Part shown: in pieces, positions 21,156 to 32,633 of the stretch
Position numbering within the stretch: the stretch's first letter is position 1
How the letters are laid out: every line of letters starts with the position of its first letter
Assembly: GCF_021730395.1 (NCBI RefSeq)
Contig: NC_069363.1
Location: forward strand, 49,405,001 to 49,469,000
DNA length: 64,000 nt
Direction: 5' to 3'
Source of the DNA: Mercenaria mercenaria
Lineage: Eukaryota; Mollusca; Bivalvia; Venerida; Veneridae
The notes under the pieces: generated by a model
Database searches by the model: none
What the model saw: only the letters and a program-made list of their open reading frames with translations
What the model was told of the DNA's origin: nothing
Position numbers and translations under genes: made by a program

Positions 21156-22186
21156 GAGTCGGCTAAAGGCTGAAAGCCTTTTGACGAGTCCTTGCTATCC
21201 AACGATTCTCTAAATGGACCAAATAACACAGTGAAGGGATGTAGTTCCATTAGATTTCTCAAACTTCAAACAGTTCACTGCATGAATGAAGTTAAGTTGT
21301 GTCAATTCCCTTTGCTATGACCAATATACGATGTAATCTGTCATATTTATGACTTGTAATTGTGCAATACTCGAATGTAACTCATTAAGCATAAATGTAC
21401 ATTTTAAGAATTGCGCAGGCTTACAAAGCTTGGGTAACATCCAGCGAAAGACAAAAAATAGTTCCACAGGGCTCCAGATAAGATGCGTATTAGCGTAAAT
21501 TATGTATAGAAATAATGCAAATACGCATGTCTAATAATTTCTAAGCGTATAAAAACGTATATAAAATTACAGAAATGCACACAATGCTTTTTTAAAAACA
21601 AAATCTGAATCGTCTGGATGCGATAGGTAACATAGCCGATCAGCCTTTATTTTCCCACATTGAACGTAAACACGCATCGTATGATTTCTATAAACTTTGC
21701 GTGGTTGAATTTTGCAGTCAGTAAACGGATAAATTATCGGAAGAAGAAGCTCTTACTGGTTTGTTTAGTTACTACTGATATTAAAAATGATTTTAATTCT
21801 TATTTTTCGAGAAATAAACAAATCGGCGAAACATTAAATTGTATTTTCTTGTAGTTTTTTGAAATCGAAAGTAGATCGTCTATGTTTGGCTGCTTTGACG
21901 AAACGAAACAACTTTTTTATGAAAAGATTTAAATAAGAGGTAATTTAACCGTAAACTTCAATGTCAGATACTGCCAACTGCTGCTAAATGTCTTCGTATC
22001 ATCACAATTTGTAAAATATATTGTTCAAACTGGAGAAAAGTGTAATCATATCCGGATATAATATTTTGGGTAAATATCGAGCTGTGTTATGAAATTTTAA
22101 GAAAAAAACTAAAAACAAACTGAAACTGGTAGACTATACTGTCAGTACATCAATCATTAGCCGACTCAGGCCATTCAGGCCTTTGA
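21156..22186. mobile_element. Unclassified element with inverted GAGTCGGCTAA ends
   Basis: GAGTCGGCTAA at 21156 is matched by TTAGCCGACTC at about 22157-22167. Each is next to a small hairpin (AGGCTGAAAGCCT at the left, AGGCCATTCAGGCCT at the right). The ~950 bases between are single-copy here and have no convincing gene. It interrupts family B at a T-run, with the flanks joining as the uninterrupted unit. Family unknown; subterminal inverted repeats plus a 3' hairpin recall Helentron-type elements. Confidence 0.6.
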
Positions 22187-22931
22187 TTTAATTATCTCCC
22201 TTTATTATAAAAGCATAGAACCATAACTCTACTTTACCTAGTTTTTTTAATCATCTCCCTTTATTATACAAAATAAGGCTTGTCCGGAGCATTACTTGAA
22301 AAGAATTGATGACATTTGACTGAATTTTCACAGAATCGTAGAGGCCAGTGAGACAAATTGCAATGTCAAAGAATCATATTTCTACCTTTCCTTGTTTTTG
22401 AATTATCTCCCTTTATTATTCAAAATAAGGCTTGTCCGGAGCATTACTTGAAAAGTATTTATTGCATTTCATTGAAACTTCACAAAATGATAGAGACTGT
22501 TGACGGGAAGTGCAGTGTCAAAGAAACATAACTCTACTTTACCTAAAAGTATTATTGGCATTTCATTGAACTTAACAAAATGATGAGGCAATTAATGGGA
22601 AGTGCAATGTCAAAAAAAGAACCATAACTCTACCTACTCTAGTTTTTGAATTATATCCCTTTATTCAATTTTCTTCTTTTTATTGTCACTATTTTTTAGC
22701 TCACCTGTCACAAAGTGACAAGGTGAGCTTTTGTGATCGCGCGGTGTCCGTAAACTTTCGCTTGTGACCACTCTAGAGGTCACATTTTTCTTGGGATCTT
22801 TATGAAAGTTGGTCAGAATGTTCATCTTGATGATATCTAGGTCAAGTTCGAAACTGGATCACGTGCCCTCAAAAACTAGGTCAGTAGGTCTAAAAATAGA
22901 AAAACCTTGGGACCTCTCTAGAGGCCATATA

Positions 22932-24152
22932 TTTATGCCCCCCTTTGAAAAAGGAGGGGTATATTGTTTTGCAGATGTCGGTCGGTCTGTCGGTCGGTCG
23001 GTCGGTCGTAATGTAGACCTATCCGTTTCCGGATGATAACTCAAGAACGCTTGGGCCTAGGATCATGAAAGTTGATAGGGAGGTTGGTCATCACCAGTAG
23101 ATGACCCCTATTGATTTTGAGGTCTGTATGTCAAAGGTCAAGGTCACAGTGACCCTGAATAGTAAAACGGTTTCCGGATGATAACTCAATAACACTTGGG
23201 CCTAGGATCATGAAAGTTGATAGGGAGGTTGGTCATGACCAGCAAATGACCCCTATTGATTTTGAGGTCAGTATGTTAAAGGTCAAGGTCACAGTGACCC
23301 TGAACAGTAAAACAGTTTCCGGATGATAACTCAAGACGCTTAGGCCTAGGATCACGAAAGTTGATAGGGAGGTTGGTCATGACCAGCAGGTGACCCTATT
23401 GATTTTGAGGTCAGTATGTCAAAGGTCAAGGTCACAGTGACCAGGAACAGTAAAATGGTTTCCAGGCAATAACTCAAGAACACTTGGGCCTAGTGTCAGG
23501 AAAATTGATAGTTAGGTTGGCCATGACCAGCAGATGACCCCTATTGATTTTGAGGTCAGTATGTTAAAGGTCAAGGTCACAGTGACCCTGAACAGTAAAA
23601 CAGTTTCCGGATGTTAACTCAAGAACGCTTAGGCCTAGGATCACGAAAGTTGATAGGGAGGTTGGTCATGACCAGCAGGTGACCCCTATTGATTTTGAGG
23701 TCATTGGGTCAAAGGTCAAGGTCACATTGACCAGGAACAGTTAAATGGTTTCTGATCTTCTTGTCCAAAACCATAGGGCCTAGGGCTTTGATATTTGGTA
23801 TGTAGCAAAATCTAGTGGTCCTCTACCAAGATTGTTCAGATTATTTCCCTGGGGTCAAATATGGCCCCACCCCTAGGGTCACATGGTTTATATAGCCTTA
23901 TATAGGAAAAAAACTTTGAAAAACCTCTTGTCCAAAACCACAGGGCCTAGGGCTTTGATATTTTGTATATGACATCATCTAGTGATCCTCTACTAAGATT
24001 ATTCAAATTATTCCCCAAGGGTCAAATATGGCTCCGCCCTGTGGGTCACATGGTTTACATATACTTATTTACAGTGTGCATATAATTTCTGTTCCTTGTG
24101 CAATTACTAAATGCATCAAGGGGGGCATTTCGTGTTCGACGAGCTCTTGTTT
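22932..24152 (+). mobile_element. ATGCCCCCC-family element nested in A3 (family C)
   Basis: Starts near ATGCCCCCCTTTGAAAAAGG (22935), which forms a small hairpin, then a GTCGGTCGG microsatellite, then 145-bp units starting CGGTTTCCGGATGATAACTC (step 23041 to 23186). It ends TCGTGTTCGACGAG then CTCTTGTTT. The A3 unit resumes right after it (ACAAGATCTTCATG), so the insertion is clean. Four units hold an exact GGTCACAGTGACC. Confidence 0.85.
23142..23587. promoter_or_regulatory. Four phased perfect oestrogen-response-element cores
   Basis: GGTCACAGTGACC, the 13-base core of the classical vitellogenin ERE, occurs exactly at 23142-23154, 23287-23299, 23430-23442 and 23575-23587. A fifth unit has the variant GGTCACATTGACC. 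Binding is not shown. Mollusc oestrogen-receptor homologues are known to bind EREs but are reported as not oestrogen-dependent. Confidence 0.5.
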
Positions 24153-24718
24153 ACAAGATCTTCATGAAAATTGGTCAGAATGTTCATCTTGATGATATCT
24201 AGGTCAATTTCGAAACTGGGTCACGTGCCTTCAAAAACTAGGTCAGTAGGTCAAATAATAGAAAAACCTTGTAACCTCTCTAAAGGCCATATTTTTCATG
24301 GGATCTGTATGAAAGTTGGTCTGAATGTTCGTCTTGATGATATCTAGGTCAAGTTCGAAACTGGGTCACGTGCGGTCAAAAACTAGGTCAGTAGGTCTAA
24401 AAATAGAAAAACCTTATGTCCTCTCTAGAGGCCATATATTTCATGAGATCTTCATGAAAATTGGTCATAATGTTCACCTTGGTGATATCTAGGTCAAGTT
24501 CGAAAGTGGGTCACATCCCCTCAAAAACTAGGTCAGTAGGTCAAATAATAGAAAATCCTTGTGACCTCTCTAGAGGCCATATTTTTCATGGGATATGTAT
24601 GAAGTTGGTCTGAATGTTCATCTTGATGATATCTAGTTCAAGTTCGAAAGTGGGTCATGTGCCATCAAAAACTAGGTCAGAGGCAGATAAAAGAAAAACC
24701 TTGTACCTCTTAAAGGGC

Positions 24719-25154
24719 CAATCTACTATCAAAATGCAAGCAATGCCGCCTGTCTTTTTAAAAGTACGTATTTCACGCGATCATCCGATAGGAAGTCGGC
24801 TACATGTAATATCTGTGGAGAGAACCTTACTTACGGGAGGGCTACATCCATGTAAAAATAAGTAAAACCTATATAAATTATACGTAAATGAAGGAAAATA
24901 ACAAATATTTTATATTCAAAAAGATGAACAAATTTTTTAAAGATGAGAACGATTAGTCAGTCAATTAATTCGTCAATGTCTGAATTACTTCCGGTGTAAA
25001 CGAAAGTAGAATTAATGCAGATCACTGCTAATTAAGGTACGATAAATTCATAAGATTTTGAGATATTTTGTTGATCATTTGATGACCGAATATTCGAATA
25101 TTCGTTCGGAAGGTTGACCGAATATTCGAATACCAAAATCGCCATTCGTTGCCA
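24719..25154. other. Unassigned stretch with CGAATATTCG palindromes
   Basis: Nothing coding was recognised. At 25085-25133 CCGAATATTCGAATA-type palindromes recur three times around a GTTCGG. Confidence 0.45.
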
Positions 25155-25621
25155 TCCCTAGTATTGGCCTAAAAGGTACCTTGCGTTGGTTTTCATCGTG
25201 CTTCTCTCATATGAAAGAGAAGGTCCCCAGTCCAGTTAGAGCTACATTCGAGCTGGTGTACCTCAGGGTTTGATCCTCGACCTCCTCTCTCCATAAATGA
25301 CATTGTCATTGATAAAAATGCCAACATTCTCCTTTTTGTCGATTACATAAGGCTGTTGTTTGATTACTGACGATCGAGTGACAACTGCAGAAATCATAAA
25401 CTCTGATCTCATTGAAATATCAAATTGGGCAACTCGCTGGCTCGTAAATTTCAACCCAAAGAAAATGAATCACTTATTTTTCCGTAAAATTAATCCAGGT
25501 CATCATCGCAGTGTACATATGTCCAATGAAGATATCTAGGAATGGACCAGCCACAAATACTTAGGGAGGATCTTCAAGAAAGAGCTAAAGTTGCATGCCC
25601 ATATAGACTACACCTTAACAC
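25155..25621 (+). pseudogene. LINE reverse transcriptase fragment
   Basis: Frames on the plus strand give RAGVPQGLIL, then INDIVIDKNANILLFVDY, then ISNWATRWLVNFNPKKMNHL and later KYLGRIFKKELKLHAHI. These are the palm and following motifs of non-LTR retrotransposon reverse transcriptase (PQG block and the FVDD block, here FVDY). Stops and shifts separate the blocks, so the copy is dead. It is cut off by the start of an LTR element. No continuation was recognised beyond that element. Confidence 0.75.
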
Positions 25622-27399
25622 TGTCACAAATTGACATACGGGCCTTATTTTATATGTAGTGTAAATGCAGGTATTGCATCATCTTTTTGTAAATTTTTGA
25701 GTTATTGAGGTAAATGTCGATTTCACGAATGAAATCCCCTTCATGGTTTTTGTTTTTTATTATTTAAAATTTTCCAGTAAATTTCTGAATTTGTTCAGTA
25801 ATAAAAAATTTTGATTTTTAAAATTTTGTAATTGTGTTTTTATCCCCAAAACCACTAAATGGGCCTAAAATTGTAATTTAAATTCGCGCCAAATAGTTAG
25901 ATTTCCGGTATATCGTGAATCCCGTGAAAAGAAAATAGTATAGCTCACGCTTAACCGTAACCCCCATGAAATTTAGTATTGGGGGACATTACCCTTTAAA
26001 TAGATGGATGATATGCCTTGCGCACACCACCTTTGATTTAAGACGAATCTTTGTTGTTTTTTTTTTGCTAGAAATTTATGCTGTCGAGGTAAGAAATTTA
26101 TTTTTTTAGATTTTTGTAGATTTTTCATTCGATTTTTTTTTGGTAAATTTTTGTTCATTCTACAGAATTCTGTAACATTCGTTTCGGCATATGATTTTTT
26201 GCATTTCGGTATGTCAGGTGATTTATTAAATTTTTTAGTTTTGAATTATTTGAAAAAGAGGGAAACTAAAAGTTTCATTATATAAGAGTAAAATTTTTAC
26301 TGAAATTTTTTAATGATATTATAAAGTTTTGTTTCAAAAACTTTTGTCAAATTTTTTTTAATTATGGAACGCCATTACTGATGTATTGTTATGTATAAAC
26401 ATTGGGCAAGTCTAGTACCATGTAGGTTTTAATTATTGTAATTTGAATTGGTCCCCGCTATAGCAAAAAATTTAAATTTGTCCGTTTTTTAATGTATGGC
26501 TTTAGAAAATTTATGGTTTCCAACATGTATAACTTTTGTTTTACATTAAATTTTTTTTTAATTTTAGTTGAAAATTTAATAGCGGCAGTTTATAAATGCC
26601 CGTTCTTTAATGTTTCATCTAATTTTTCATATCTTTTTCATACTTTAATTTTAGTTTTTAAGAAAGTAATTTTTGGTAATAGGGAAAAAGAAAATAAGTG
26701 ACGTTTTTTTAATCATGTGCCTTTTTGGGGAATTTGGGTACCCAAATTTTTAATTTTGTAAAAGGGAGCAGGGTTTTTTGGGGACCCTAGGGAGGTTATG
26801 GTATACCCAAAGGAGATTTTTATGCCCTGATTTTTTTTGTTTTGCTATGGTGCTTACCATAGGGTTAATATTTTAGTTTTCCCCCAAGAGATTTTCCCGG
26901 GTGATGTCAAAACCCGGAAGTAAATTTCCCCGGGGTTTTTTTTGGTCTTCACTCGCCTGGATGGGGATATTTCCCAGCGAAAAATTTGTCCCGGTTTGTC
27001 CCCGTAAACCCGCAAAGACGAGTTTTTTTGTTACCCTTTTGAAGTCAGCTCAGGAGGCAAACCTACCACCATGGGGAGCCAATAGGGAATCAACGTTTTT
27101 TCAGGGTTTTTTTTAAAAGGGACTGTATTTAAAATTTGGAAGTATGTTTTTTTTGGGCTACTTAAAGTTCCCCAATTAAATTAAAGACCTGTGTCCGTAG
27201 ATTAGAATGGTTTAAGAGCTTTTTTTTTAGAATACTGAAATTTTTTTTTTTTTTCTTTCTTCTAATCAGTTTTTTTTTTTCCCATATTTTTTCATTTTTC
27301 CCTAACTTTTTTATGTAAAAAATTTTTGGTAAATATTGAAAGGGTTTTTGGGATTGTTTGTTTTTTTAAACTGTCGCCGGTACGGCCTTTCCTGCCCCA
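25622..27399 (+). repeat. Left LTR of the Gypsy fossil
   Basis: Aligns along its length with 32634-34500. It starts TG and ends close to CA just before the primer-binding-like site. Confidence 0.7.
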
Positions 27400-30300
27400 A
27401 TGGTGTCGAAGTGGGTTTGGTGACCAGACCCAGTAGCTTTTCGAACATTTTTAACACCCATTAAAGCAGAAATTTAATTTTGGAAAAGTTTCCCTTTGTT
27501 TTGTTTTTTTGGGTTAAAAATTTTTAATATTTTTATTCTTTTTTCAGGTAAAACGTTTTAAAATCAGAAAAGGGAAAAGGGAAAAGACCCGTAGTTAGCT
27601 AACAGTTTAGTGGTCACGGGTGATAGACGTTGTTTTCGACACTTGGTTTTGGGGGTTTTTGAGTTCGTTCCTTTTTTTTTTCTTTGGGTTTTTTTTGTAA
27701 AAATCTATGTTTAACCCACCTTTTTTTGTGCGAGAGTGATCCCCCTTTGAAAGGAGAGTTTTCCAAAATCACTTTATTGTGCTTTCCCCCAAATTATCCC
27801 AGGGACCCTTTTTTTGGTATTAGGGGACGGTTTAAATATTTGATACTTTTTTTTTTAATTTGTTTTGTTTAGCAAGATTTTTCTTGTTTAATTTTTCCCT
27901 TACTTAATTTTTTAAAGGCTAACGTTGTTTTTATACCTATATTTTAATTTTAGGATAAACACTTTGTTTTATTTTGTTTTATTTGTTACATTTAAAGTTT
28001 TAACATTTTTTAAGTTGTTTGTATTTGTTTAAGGGCTAGGGAAAAATTGGGTTGCAGCCTACTGTCACTGTACTTTGGGATTTTGGGCCTATGAACTTGA
28101 TTGAAAATTAGTACTGTTCCCCAAATTAGTGTATTATTTTTTTAGTGGGGAAAGTTTTTTTGTAGTATATACTTAGAGATGTATTTTTTTTGGTTTTCCG
28201 TTGTAGCTGTAGAGTTTAGGGGTAAACTATTTGTAGTTGGGATTCCTCACGTTTGTTTTTTGGGTCTCAGGTTGTTTTTTTAGTAGCTTTTGTTTTTTAG
28301 TGTTATTTAGTGTTAAGTAGTTTTAATAAAAACAGATTTGTTTAGTAGATTTTAACAAAGGGGGTGGGGAAAGGAGTTAGGTTATGAAAAAAGGAGGGGA
28401 TTTTAAACTTTGTTAAGGAAGGGGGCTGGGGAAAAGTGAGGAAAGACATAGTAGTTTTAGAGGCAGAAAAAGTGGGTTTAGCAGCGGGAAAAAAAAGGGT
28501 TTAAAAAGCGGGAGAGAGGAAAAGAAAAAAGATAGATTAGAAGAAAGAGAAAAAAGAGTAAAAAGCGGGAAAGGAAGGTTAAAAAGCGAGAGAGAAAAAA
28601 GAGAAGGAAAGGGTTTAAAAAGCAGATGGGGGAAAGTTTAGATTTTAGAAGTTGGGTTTGGAAAAAGGGAAAAAAGTTTAGAATATAAAACGCCCTATTT
28701 GTTAGAGGGAAAAGGAAAAAGGGTTTAGGGGTTAGAACGTTTGTTAGAGCTAGAAATTTGGGAATACGGCCCGGAAAGTTAAAACAGGAAAAGTTAGAAA
28801 TGGAAAAGGAGAATTTAAATTGTTAGTGGGAAAGTTAAAAAAACAAAAAAGGGAAAGGAAGCAAAAAAGTGGGAAAATTTTGGAAAAGAGCATAATTTTA
28901 AAGCCCGACTTAGAAAAGATGAGAAAAGAAAAAGGTTTAAAGGGTTTAAGATTTTCCCCCTTTTGATGGGGAAAATTGTTTCCTTTGGATGCGTCCCGGG
29001 AATGGTACAAAAGTACGCTTTTGGCGCAGGTTTGGGGGAAAAGGGGATATGGTCACTTAATTTAAACCGTTCCTTCAAAAGGGGTTTGGAAAAAGAGGGG
29101 TTTTTGTTAGATTTCCTTTGGGAAAAGATAGGAAAGGATTATGAAAAAAATGAAACCCGTTTGGTAGTCAGTTAAAACCCCCTGACGATGGCTTTAAGAA
29201 AAAGTTTAAAAAATGAGAGGCCTGGGAAATAGCCCTTTGTTGGATGTTTAGCCAGAATAATTTGGGAATTTTTAGTGGTTGGTTAGAGGTAAGGTAGGGG
29301 AAAACGTACGAAGGATTGGGATTTTATTTTAGGGCCAATTTTTAGTTTGTATGTAAAAAGAACTATACCAAAATTTTGAGTAGTAAGAGGTTAGTTAAAG
29401 TAAGGATGTGCAGAAAAAATGAAGATTTTTTTGGGAAAAGGGCCCTTTTTGGAGGCCCCAGTTTTGTCGGGGAAACGAACAAAAAAGGGGCCCGGGAAAG
29501 CTAAAAAACCCATTATGAAACACCTCAGAGACATTTATCCTATTAGTCGAAATTGTAGGCATGGGAAATTAGGGTGGGTGCAATTTTTGGCTAAAAAGAG
29601 GTAAAAGTTTTAAACCCCTTTGGTTTATGAAGGGTTATAATTTGTGGTCAAAATAGGGCATAGTTTTTAATTTTAGGAGTGGAAAGGTACGGGGGTAACA
29701 GTGCAATGCGCAGCGGGATTTGGGGTTTAGAGCGGGAAAAGTAGTAAAGGGGAAGAAATAGAAATGGGAAGGGAAAAAAGTAGAAATAGAGGAGGGGGGC
29801 CGCGTGGACCGTTTCAGGATGAGGTAGAGGAAAAAATTAGAGATAGAGATAGGAGTAAGTAAGTAGGTCAGAGATTTGGAAAAAAGCATTATAACTAAGT
29901 GATTTTTGAGGAGTTAGGTATGTTTAAATTAATTTACATGTCTCCCAAAACCGGTATTGAATGGTAGGGATGAAATCGCTATGCGAAAAATACAGGTTTG
30001 TACATGTGTGATGGGTGAAAACGGAACTTAGTAGAAGCAGTCATTTTTTAGAAAAAACCCTTTTAGAGAAAAGTACATGATGGGGGGTGAACATGGGTAG
30101 AGGTAGTGAATAGATTTGATTGCCCGTATTTCAAGGGGAAAGTGGGGGTTTTGGGGGTAGAAAACCCTCCCAATGATGTTTAAGGGGTTTTAAGTAGGGG
30201 GCTGTAGAACCTCAGTTTAGTAGTTTAGCGTCAGCGTAGAAAATTTGGGCGAACCCAAAATTTAAAGAAGAAGTAAAGCAAAAATTTCCGTCTCGGATTT

Positions 30301-32633
30301 TGATTTTTCTGGGGGGGAAATTCTTAAAAAACGCACGAAAGATAGCACTTTTAGAATTTGTTTTGAAAGAAGGCTAAAGGAAGGTAGGGTTTAAGCAGTG
30401 TAGGGGGAAAGGTTCAGTTAGGTTTGAGAAAAGGGGAATAGTTTGTTTTATAGAGAGTATCCCAGCCCAGAATTTAGACAAAAGTGGGACAGCGATTGTA
30501 CTTTAATGTTTAGGGGAAACTGTGAGGGGAAATTTGAACATGTTCTTTACTGTCAGGAAATTTGGGTTTAAAAAGGGGAAAACTAGTGAAAAGGGTTTTT
30601 TTTAGGCGAATTTTAATGGCCAGGAGTAAGGGCCCGAGGTTAGGAGGTTATGTCGTATGTAGTTTTTGTAAAGAAATAAGAAAAAGGGTGAGTAAGAAAA
30701 TTTCTTTAGGAAAAAGCTTTGATTACCCCTTTTAAGGAGTTGTTTGTCGATATCTTTGGGTTTACGATCGAACCTATGACTGATGGAAAAAACCAGGTAC
30801 ATTTTGTTAGGGTAGATTTTTGCTACTAGATTTTCCAGAACCCTATAGCACTACTAGTATTGAAAATGAAAAAGTTTGCAAGGCAAATTTGTAGAAAAAG
30901 TACAGTAGATTAAAGGGGTGCCAGAGGGAAAGCTTACCGATTGTGGATCGCAGTTTACGTCAACCTTATGGCAGAAAATTTTGTTGGGGGTTGTAAATTT
31001 AAAGGGAGTTAACTTTAAAAAAACCGTTTTCAAACCCCATGGGTAAGGGGTTTGTAGGAAGTTGAACGGGTAGTTTGAAGCAAAAAAGTTATGAAAAGGG
31101 TTTTTTTTTTGGTTTTTTTGTAGGACCTTTTTAAAATTGGGAAGGTATTTTTGCTATGTTTTTTTGTTACCGTTTAAGTTCCGCAAGAAAGGTTTTGGGA
31201 ATTTTCTCCCCTTTTGGGGGCTTTACGGCAGAACAATCCCTGGACCCATAAAAGGGGCAAGGAGTTTTGGGCTGGTAAGAAGGAGAATGATTGAGGTTTT
31301 TAAAACCCCTTTCCAGTTGGTTTGGATTTTGGGAAGGGAAAAAGGGGGAGGATACGTGTAAGTGTCAGCAACAGTTAGCAAAAAATAGTGCTAAAATACA
31401 AGAAGTTTACAAAGGAAGGCTAGGATGGGGGGTTTTTAAAGGGAGGGTAAAATAAGGTACTTGTATTGGGTTTCCTACGAAAAAATAAAAGTTTTTGTTC
31501 ATTGGAAGGGTTTCCCTTTCTAGTGTAGAGGGGGAGTTTTAAAAAGACAGATTAAAGGATTTTAAAGTGACCCGGAAAATTGAAAAAAGTTTAAAGCCCA
31601 AAAAAATGAAACAGTTTCGTGACAGGAAGGGTGACAGTAAGTTATCCCAGTTTTAAAGGGGATTTTTAAAGTAAGGTTTTGGGCCGTATTGTAGAGGAGG
31701 AAACAGGAGATTATGACAGATTTGGGTCCGAAAAAAGTAGTGATGAGTTTTTGAGTAGGAGGGAGAAAAGGATTTTTGGTTTTTTGGGCCTTTAAACAGG
31801 GTACAGAAAAGTAAAAAAGATGTAGAGGAAAACCCGAGTTTCCCGTAGCATGGGGAAAAAGGAAATAGTAGTTTGTTAGACAAAATTTTAAATTTTATTG
31901 GGCGAAATTTAAATTTTTATGGGTTTTTTATTTATATTTTTTTAAGGGTTAAACTCAAATTTTGGCGCCAAATTTCAGTTCCGCTCACAGATTTGACGAA
32001 AAAAAGGGTCCCAAAAAACTTGTAAAAGTGGGGGGAAAAGTCAAGAAAAAGGGTTTTTCCCGAAATTTGAAGGCCGCTTAAGGGGGCCCCCTATTTTTTA
32101 AGTTGCCAGATTTAGATCAGGGCTTTTTTATTTGGGGTAAAATGCTTCGTTTTTTTGTTTAGGCTCAGTTTACTTCAAGAAAATAGGGGGGAAATTAAAC
32201 CCGTAGCGTAGGGTATTGGAAAAAATTTTACTTGGGGCAAAAGTACTCAGTGATAGAGAAGGGAGTGTTTAGCGATGTATTTGGGGAGTTGTAAGTTTCA
32301 CCGGGTTTTTTTTCGGTTAAAGGGCTTTTTTTTGAGGAAAAGATCTCGCCCCCTCCCTTATTTGAATAAAGGGGAAAAATTTGCTTTTTAGGGCTTGGGT
32401 TTTTTAGGAAAAGGGCATTGGGGATTTCGCCCCTAGGATCGTATCAGAGCAATTTCCCGGTAGAAAAATTTTAAAGGGGCAGTTTTTTTGGTAAAGGGTA
32501 GACAGGTGGCTATATTATTTGGTAAAAGTAGGAAAGGTTTTGGGGGTTTTTTTTTTGTTTGCTATTTTTAGTTTTGTCATTTTGGCTTTCAATTTAAAAA
32601 AATTTGAATTTTCTTTTTTAAGGGGGGGGCGTG

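Larger units (their letters stand above)
18059..22690 (+). mobile_element. Old tandem-core element (family B) hosting three insertions
   Basis: Pieces at 18059-18201, 19205-19325, 20904-21155 and 22187-22690 share units with 'aaggcttgtccggagcatta', 'aaaatgatagaggcc' and 'ctctacttacctagtttttgaattatctccctttatta'-like segments (given in parts). A TCCGTCCG microsatellite near 18075 marks its head end. Three elements interrupt it, at 18202, 19326 and 21156, each in the T-run of the same unit position. Ends are not resolved. Confidence 0.55.
22697..24718 (+). mobile_element. AGCTCACC-family element (A3), 3'-truncated, with a nested insertion
   Basis: The head hairpin, 145-bp units and motifs of family A are clear. 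Another element fills 22932-24152. The copy stops near 24718 within a unit, without the usual 3' hairpin. Confidence 0.8.
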
